Under the pieces are notes generated by a model. The model was not told the origin of the DNA. It ran no database searches and saw nothing but the letters and a program-made list of their open reading frames with translations. Positions 7,148-11,052 of a stretch of 11,052 bases of DNA are shown here, in pieces; the first letter of the stretch is position 1; each line of letters starts with the position of its first letter. The stretch is taken from positions 1-11,052 of the forward strand of contig JADFCT010000087.1 in the NCBI GenBank assembly GCA_017161665.1, given 5' to 3'. Position numbers and translations under genes: made by a program. This DNA comes from Candidatus Sumerlaeota bacterium (lineage in GTDB: Bacteria; Sumerlaeota; Sumerlaeia; JADFCT01).

Positions 7148-8232
7148 GTCAAGCTCTGGCGCTGGAGTTGTTCCGTCTGAACATGGAGGACCATGGGATC
7201 GACCACCGGATCCAGGTCCCCTTCCAGAATGCGGTCCAGACAGTATAACCGCAGACCGATTCGATGATCGGTCAGCCGATTTTCCGGGTAATTATAGGTG
7301 CGGATTTTTTCGCTGCGGTCGCCCGAACCGACCATGCCCCGTCGCGTGGCGCTTTGTTCTTCCTGGGCCTTGCGTTGCTCCAGTTCATATAAGCGCGCCC
7401 GCAGGACCTGCATGGCCTTGGCCTTGTTTTTGTGCTGGGACTTTTCGTCCTGACACGAGACAACCAGTCCCGATGGCGCGTGGGTGATTCGAATGGCCGA
7501 GTCGGTGGTGTTGACGCTTTGGCCGCCGGGGCCGGAGGAGTGGTACGTGTCAATGCGCAGATCGGCCTCATTGATCTGAACATCCACTTCATCGGCTTCC
7601 GGCATCACGACCACGGTCACGGCGGAGGTGTGAATCCGTCCGGACGCTTCGGTTTCGGGCACGCGCTGGACACGATGGACGCCGCCTTCGTATTTGAGGC
7701 GGCTGAAAACGTCATCCCCCTTGAAGCTGACAATGACTTCCTTATACCCGCCAATGCCCGTCATGTTGGCCGAAATCATCTCGACCTTCCACTTTCGTTG
7801 ATCCGCATAGCGCGTGTACATTTTCAGCAGGTCGCCAGCGAACAGGGCCGCTTCTTCCCCGCCCGTTCCCGCGCGGATTTCAAGAAAAGTGTTCTTTTCG
7901 TCGTTGGGATCCTTGGGCAGAAACAACAGTTGGATTTCGCTCTCCAGTTGCTCCAGGGCCTGGGAGGACGATTCAAATTCCATTTCGGCCATTTCGGCCA
8001 TTTCCGGATCGCCGTCGTTCATCAGTTCCGCCGCTTCATTTCGCGCATCCCGGACCCGACACCATTTCTGATATTTCGTCACCACCTCGCTCAACTCCCG
8101 GTGGCGGCGCGTCACTTTCTGATATTCCGTCATGTCGGTCAGCAATTGCGGATCGGCCAGACGATTTTCCAATTCCTGGAAGCGATCGGCCACCTGGGAC
8201 AGTTTCGATTCAAGATCAAACAAGAGGGTCAT
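7144..8232 (-). CDS. prfA: Peptide chain release factor 1
   Basis: 362 residues, normal length for RF1. The cytoplasmic protein recognises UAA and UAG in the ribosomal A site and triggers peptidyl-tRNA hydrolysis. The codon-recognition tripeptide follows the RF1 PxT pattern (PET, 192-194, in HRVQRVPETEASGRIHTS) rather than the SPF of RF2. The GGQ catalytic motif is at 236-238 inside SSGPGGQSVNTTDSA. The N-terminal coiled-coil domain (about 1-105) holds a short repeated MAE stretch (78-84). The start at 8232 matches the usual RF1 N-terminal length; the upstream sequence offers only a weak ribosome-binding site (GAAAAG just before ATG). The gene overlaps the following DUF2079 gene by 4 bases. 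The partner methyltransferase gene prmC, often next to prfA, is absent here. Confidence 0.97.
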   Translation of the reverse strand: MTLLFDLESKLSQVADRFQELENRLADPQLLTDMTEYQKVTRRHRELSEVVTKYQKWCRVRDARNEAAELMNDGDPEMAEMAEMEFESSSQALEQLESEIQLLFLPKDPNDEKNTFLEIRAGTGGEEAALFAGDLLKMYTRYADQRKWKVEMISANMTGIGGYKEVIVSFKGDDVFSRLKYEGGVHRVQRVPETEASGRIHTSAVTVVVMPEADEVDVQINEADLRIDTYHSSGPGGQSVNTTDSAIRITHAPSGLVVSCQDEKSQHKNKAKAMQVLRARLYELEQRKAQEEQSATRRGMVGSGDRSEKIRTYNYPENRLTDHRIGLRLYCLDRILEGDLDPVVDPMVLHVQTEQLQRQSLT

Positions 8233-8280
8233 CTTTTCGTTAAGATCGGTTTAAACAGCCAAAACGGCGCGAAACGGATA

Positions 8281-8310
8281 ATCATGTGACCGGTGGGGGA
8301 AGGGCTTCAA
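8281..8310 (-). promoter_or_regulatory. Possible weak sigma-70-type promoter for prfA
   Basis: On the minus strand TTGAAG (8310-8305) and CATGAT (8286-8281) are separated by 18 bases, each matching the consensus at four of six positions. A start near 8274 would give a leader of about 40 bases. The match is weak and the housekeeping consensus of this organism is unknown, so this is only a candidate. Confidence 0.2.
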
Positions 8311-8391
8311 CTGAAAAAGGCCGTTGGGCGATTCGCGCAGGATATCTATCGACAGAACAGGGAGAAAATGCCAGAAAAGAGGCGTGATTTG

Positions 8392-8415
8392 ATGCGCCTT
8401 TTCGAAACGGCGCAT
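8392..8415. promoter_or_regulatory. 24-bp near-perfect palindrome, candidate operator of the dehydrogenase gene
   Basis: ATGCGCC (8392-8398) and GGCGCAT (8409-8415) are exact inverted arms around TTTTCGAAAC; pairing about the centre 8403/8404 gives 11 of 12 matches, with one T-C mismatch. The site ends 34 bases before the ATG at 8450. A loose -35-like TTGATG (8389-8394) and a poor -10-like CATAGG (8413-8418) flank it at 18-base spacing, so a bound dimer could block a promoter. There is no T-tract, so it is not a terminator. The symmetry is seen directly; the regulatory role is inferred. Confidence 0.5.
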
Positions 8416-8437
8416 AGGATGGGTTGGTGTTTTGAAC

Positions 8438-8443
8438 GAAAGG
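8438..8443 (+). promoter_or_regulatory. Shine-Dalgarno site GAAAGG deciding the dehydrogenase start
   Basis: GAAAGG lies 6 bases before the ATG at 8450 and 9 before the ATG at 8453. It falls inside the frame that would begin at the upstream TTG (8432), which has no comparable site, so the ATG pair is the better start. Confidence 0.65.
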
Positions 8444-8449
8444 CTCGAA

Positions 8450-9607
8450 ATGATGCATTTTGAATTTGCGACGGCTCAACGTATCGTCTTTGGCCCCGGG
8501 CGCATCGCGCAAGCGCCCGCCATGGCCAAGGCGTGGGGCGAACGGGTCATGATCGTGACCGGTCGCGACCGGTCACGGGTGGAATCCATCGAGGCGGCCC
8601 TGAGGGCCGAAGGGCTGGTCTCGGCGCTCTGGTCGGTGGCGGGCGAACCGACGATTGAGATGCTGGAGGCCGGGCGGGAGGCAATCCGGGCCTTTGGCGC
8701 CCAGTCGGTATTGGCTGTAGGCGGCGGCAGCGTCATCGACGCCGGAAAAGCGCTGGCCGCCCTGGCGGCGAATCCGGGCGCCATCCTGGACTACCTGGAA
8801 GTCGTGGGCCGGGGACAGCCGATCACCCAGAGGCCGCTGCCGTTGATCGCCGCGCCGACCACCGCCGGCACGGGCGCCGAGGTGACGCGCAATGCCGTCA
8901 TCGGCGCCACGGCGCAGCGGGTCAAGGTCTCCATGCGCCATGCGATGCTGTTGCCGTCCGTGGCGCTGGTGGATCCGGAGTTGACCGTTTCCCTGTCGCC
9001 GGACGTGACGGCGTCCACAGGATTGGACGCCCTGACGCAATTGATCGAATCCTTTGTGTCGAATCAGGCCAATCCGTTGACCGACGGTTTCTGTCGCGAA
9101 GGCATCGCGCGATTTTCCAAAGCCTTCCGGCGCGCTTACGGGGTGGGGGACGATCTGGAAGCGCGATCCGACATGGCGCTGGCCGGATTGTTGAGCGGGC
9201 TGGCGCTGGCCAATTCCAAACTGGGCGCCGTCCATGGCTTCGCCGGCCCCCTGGGTGGCATGTTCCCCATGGCCCACGGGATGGCGTGCGCCCGGTTGTT
9301 GCCGTTCGTGATGACGGCCAATCACGCGGCGCTGGCCGAACGGGCGCCCGAATCGCCGGCCCGGGGGCGTTTGGATGACGTCGGCCGGTTATTGACCGGA
9401 CGCGCCGATGCGGGAGCGGCGGATGGGTTGGCGTGGCTGGCGGATTTGTATGCGGAAACGCCGATTCCCCCCCTGTCCGCATCCGGCATGACGGAAGCGG
9501 ATATCCCCGGAATTGTGGCCCAGGCGCGACAATCCAGCAGCATGAAAGGCAATCCCGTCACGCTGAGCGATGCGGAAATGGCGGGTATCCTGGCGCAGGC
9601 CCTTTAA
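8450..9607 (+). CDS. Iron-containing alcohol dehydrogenase-family protein
   Basis: 385 residues from the ATG at 8450, the usual length for group III (iron-type) dehydrogenases. These cytoplasmic NAD(P)-dependent enzymes interconvert alcohols and aldehydes or ketones, or reduce maleylacetate. Visible features are the N-terminal strand FEFATAQRIVFGPG, the nucleotide-binding GGGSVID (91-97), PTTAGTGAEVT (136-146), and the metal region ASTGLDALTQLIE (188-200) with VHGFAGPLGG (261-270) and AHG (275-277). By comparison with E. coli FucO (Asp196, His200, His263, His277) the metal ligands here would be Asp193, Gln197, His262 and His276, so one usual histidine is a glutamine. Substrate cannot be predicted. 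The gene stands alone, divergent from prfA and convergent with the sensor kinase gene, with which it overlaps by 4 bases. Confidence 0.92.
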   Translation: MMHFEFATAQRIVFGPGRIAQAPAMAKAWGERVMIVTGRDRSRVESIEAALRAEGLVSALWSVAGEPTIEMLEAGREAIRAFGAQSVLAVGGGSVIDAGKALAALAANPGAILDYLEVVGRGQPITQRPLPLIAAPTTAGTGAEVTRNAVIGATAQRVKVSMRHAMLLPSVALVDPELTVSLSPDVTASTGLDALTQLIESFVSNQANPLTDGFCREGIARFSKAFRRAYGVGDDLEARSDMALAGLLSGLALANSKLGAVHGFAGPLGGMFPMAHGMACARLLPFVMTANHAALAERAPESPARGRLDDVGRLLTGRADAGAADGLAWLADLYAETPIPPLSASGMTEADIPGIVAQARQSSSMKGNPVTLSDAEMAGILAQAL

Positions 9608-11052
9608 GATAGCGGGGCGGCGCAATTCTTCGTCTTTTCAATTTCGGCCAGCAGGGATTTGAACTTCGAAAATCCGAAAGGTTTTTCAATGAACCAGCAG
9701 TGGTGTTTGCCGGCGAGATCCACTGAAAAATCCTGTTCGCTGAATCCGCTGGCCAGAATGATTGGAATGGATGGATGGGTTTCCCGAATGCGCCGGGCCA
9801 CATCAATCCCTGTCAGTTTGGGCATACTGACGTCCAGCAGAATAAATTCGAATTGTTCCTCATTTTCCAGGAAAGCCTGGAGCGCTTCTTCGCCGTCGGT
9901 GGCGTACAGAACCTCATACCCCAGCCGGTCCAACATGCGTCCGGTAATGGCGCGGACCGATTCTTCATCGTCGGCCAGCAGCGCCTTCCGGGGGGCGCCG
10001 GTGGCTTGGGTCTTTCCGGACGATCGGGATACGAGTGGCCCATCGAGGGCGGGAAACAGCAGGCGGATGGTGGTGCCTTCATTCAGTCGACTGGCGACAT
10101 GGATGTTCCCGTTATGGCCTTTGACAATCCCCAACACCGCGGCCAGGCCCAGTCCCCGACCGGGGAATTTGGTGGTAAAAAACGGATCGAACATGCGCTG
10201 CATGGTTTCGGGCGTCATGCCCTCGCCGGAGTCGCTCACTTCCAGTGAAACATACGGTCCCTCCGCCATGCGGGTGGCGATGGTCAGTTGACTGAAAAAG
10301 TCGGGATCATAGTCCATCAGGGTGGTGCGAATGGTCAGCCGCCCGCTGGATCGCTCGCCCAGGGCCTCGCAGGCGTTGGTGACGAGGTTCATGACAATCT
10401 GCTTCATTTGAGCGCTGTCCGCTTTGATTTGCGGCAGGTCGTCGGCCAGGTCCGTCTGGAAAGTCGTATTTTTGTAGAAGACGTTTTGAAACAGATGGGC
10501 CAAGGCTTCAATGAGTTCATTGAGTGCGATCGGCTCGACCTTCATGCGACCTTTGCCGGAATAGGCCAAAATCTGTCGGGTCAGGTTGGAGGCGCGGACG
10601 GCGCCGGCCTCAATAAAATCCAGATAGTCTTTCATCGGCTGATTGCTCTCGAGAGCCATCCGCGCCAGTTCCACGTTTCCCTGAAGCCCCATCATGATAT
10701 TGTTATATTCGTGAGCCATGCCGCCGGCCAGGACGCCCAGGCTTTCATACTTTTGAGTGGCCACGGCGTTGTCCACGACATACTGCCGCTCGATTTCCGC
10801 CTGCCGGCGTTCGGTCACGTCGATCATGGAAATGATGAACTGGCTGCCATCCGTGAAGGGGCGCACATTGGTCACCATATAGTGAACCGTTTCATCGGCG
10901 CCGGATAATTTGAGGTCCAGAAGTTTCTGTTCGCCGTTGATGCCGTCGGCGATGGACCGCAGGGCCTTGGAGAGGCGCCGCCGATCCTCATCATCGAGAA
11001 ACTGACCTAACGAAGCGCCGGAGTCGAAATCCTCCGGCGCGCAACCGGTCAA
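9604..11052 (-). CDS. Hybrid sensor histidine kinase with C-terminal receiver domain, N-terminus beyond the window
   Basis: 482 residues are visible and the frame stays open at the right edge (the TTG at 11052-11050 is not a credible start), so more sensory sequence lies outside. Numbered from the edge: PAS/PAC end (about 1-85, closing in SMIDVTERRQAE); dimerisation and phosphoacceptor H-box LAGGMAHEYNN (108-118, His114); N-box NLVTNACEA (222-230); G1 DSGEGM (274-279); FDPFFTTK (288-295); G2 GRGLGLA (298-304). A linker leads to the receiver domain, with the acidic pair Asp361-Asp362, phosphoacceptor Asp407 in LLDVSMP, Ser435 and Lys457. All catalytic residues are present. No membrane segment is seen in this part. 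No output regulator or HPt gene lies nearby, so the target is unknown. The gene converges on the dehydrogenase gene, leaving no room for a terminator between them. Confidence 0.93.
   Translation of the reverse strand: MTGCAPEDFDSGASLGQFLDDEDRRRLSKALRSIADGINGEQKLLDLKLSGADETVHYMVTNVRPFTDGSQFIISMIDVTERRQAEIERQYVVDNAVATQKYESLGVLAGGMAHEYNNIMMGLQGNVELARMALESNQPMKDYLDFIEAGAVRASNLTRQILAYSGKGRMKVEPIALNELIEALAHLFQNVFYKNTTFQTDLADDLPQIKADSAQMKQIVMNLVTNACEALGERSSGRLTIRTTLMDYDPDFFSQLTIATRMAEGPYVSLEVSDSGEGMTPETMQRMFDPFFTTKFPGRGLGLAAVLGIVKGHNGNIHVASRLNEGTTIRLLFPALDGPLVSRSSGKTQATGAPRKALLADDEESVRAITGRMLDRLGYEVLYATDGEEALQAFLENEEQFEFILLDVSMPKLTGIDVARRIRETHPSIPIILASGFSEQDFSVDLAGKHHCWFIEKPFGFSKFKSLLAEIEKTKNCAAPLS

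Noticed and set aside
7144..8232. Release factor 2 (prfB) as the identity of the release-factor gene
   Set aside because: The recognition tripeptide is PET (PxT type of RF1), not SPF, and there is no sign of the programmed frameshift often found in prfB.
8432..8449. TTG at 8432 as start of the dehydrogenase
   Set aside because: The GAAAGG ribosome-binding site lies within those codons and points to the ATG at 8450; family members begin close to the FEF strand.
8282..8512. Minus-strand 76-codon frame between prfA and the dehydrogenase gene
   Set aside because: It overlaps the dehydrogenase start and the palindrome, has no domain, and its composition is unlike a real protein.

Overview
The window looks like ordinary chromosome from an uncultured, GC-rich Gram-negative bacterium with Shine-Dalgarno-led genes. 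Three things fit a PVC-type or Hydrogenedentota/Sumerlaeota-like lineage: a large Gfo/Idh/MocA oxidoreductase beside an exported HEAT-repeat/DUF1080 protein, a DUF2079 membrane protein, and an intergenic stretch packed with short low-complexity repeats. No rRNA or other phylogenetic marker settles the taxonomy, so this is inference.

Layout. (1) Positions 1-4415, plus strand: the 3' part of a Gfo/Idh/MocA oxidoreductase gene, then 12 bases later a 1114-residue exported protein made of a HEAT-repeat region and two different DUF1080 (3-keto-glycoside hydrolase-like) domains. The unit closes with a strong intrinsic terminator at 4452-4487. (2) Positions 4491-5164: about 670 bases without a credible gene, filled with several unrelated repeat and hairpin motifs (GGCGCC-centred palindromes, a CCCAGGG inverted repeat, two blocks of 8-bp tandem units, a perfect short hairpin and a long imperfect inverted repeat). 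(3) Positions 8232 down to 5165, minus strand: prfA (peptide chain release factor 1) coupled by an ATGA overlap to a DUF2079 polytopic membrane protein. (4) Positions 8233-8449: a divergent intergenic region with a 24-bp near-palindrome ahead of the next gene. (5) Positions 8450-9607, plus strand: an iron-containing alcohol dehydrogenase-family protein. (6) Positions 11052 down to 9604, minus strand: the C-terminal part of a PAS / histidine kinase / receiver hybrid sensor kinase, convergent with the dehydrogenase; the two stop codons share one TTAA.

How the genes relate. The first pair makes biochemical sense together: Gfo/Idh enzymes oxidise sugar hydroxyls with NAD(P), and DUF1080 proteins are linked to cleavage of 3-keto-glycosides, so the pair may belong to an oxidative route of glycan or glycoside breakdown. 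The remaining genes (translation termination, a membrane protein of unknown function, a dehydrogenase, a sensor kinase) show no obvious shared pathway. I did not find a defence system, CRISPR array, prophage or insertion sequence. The most unusual parts are the double-DUF1080 HEAT fusion, the composite repeat island, the palindrome at 8392-8415, and the pairing of prfA with a DUF2079 gene.
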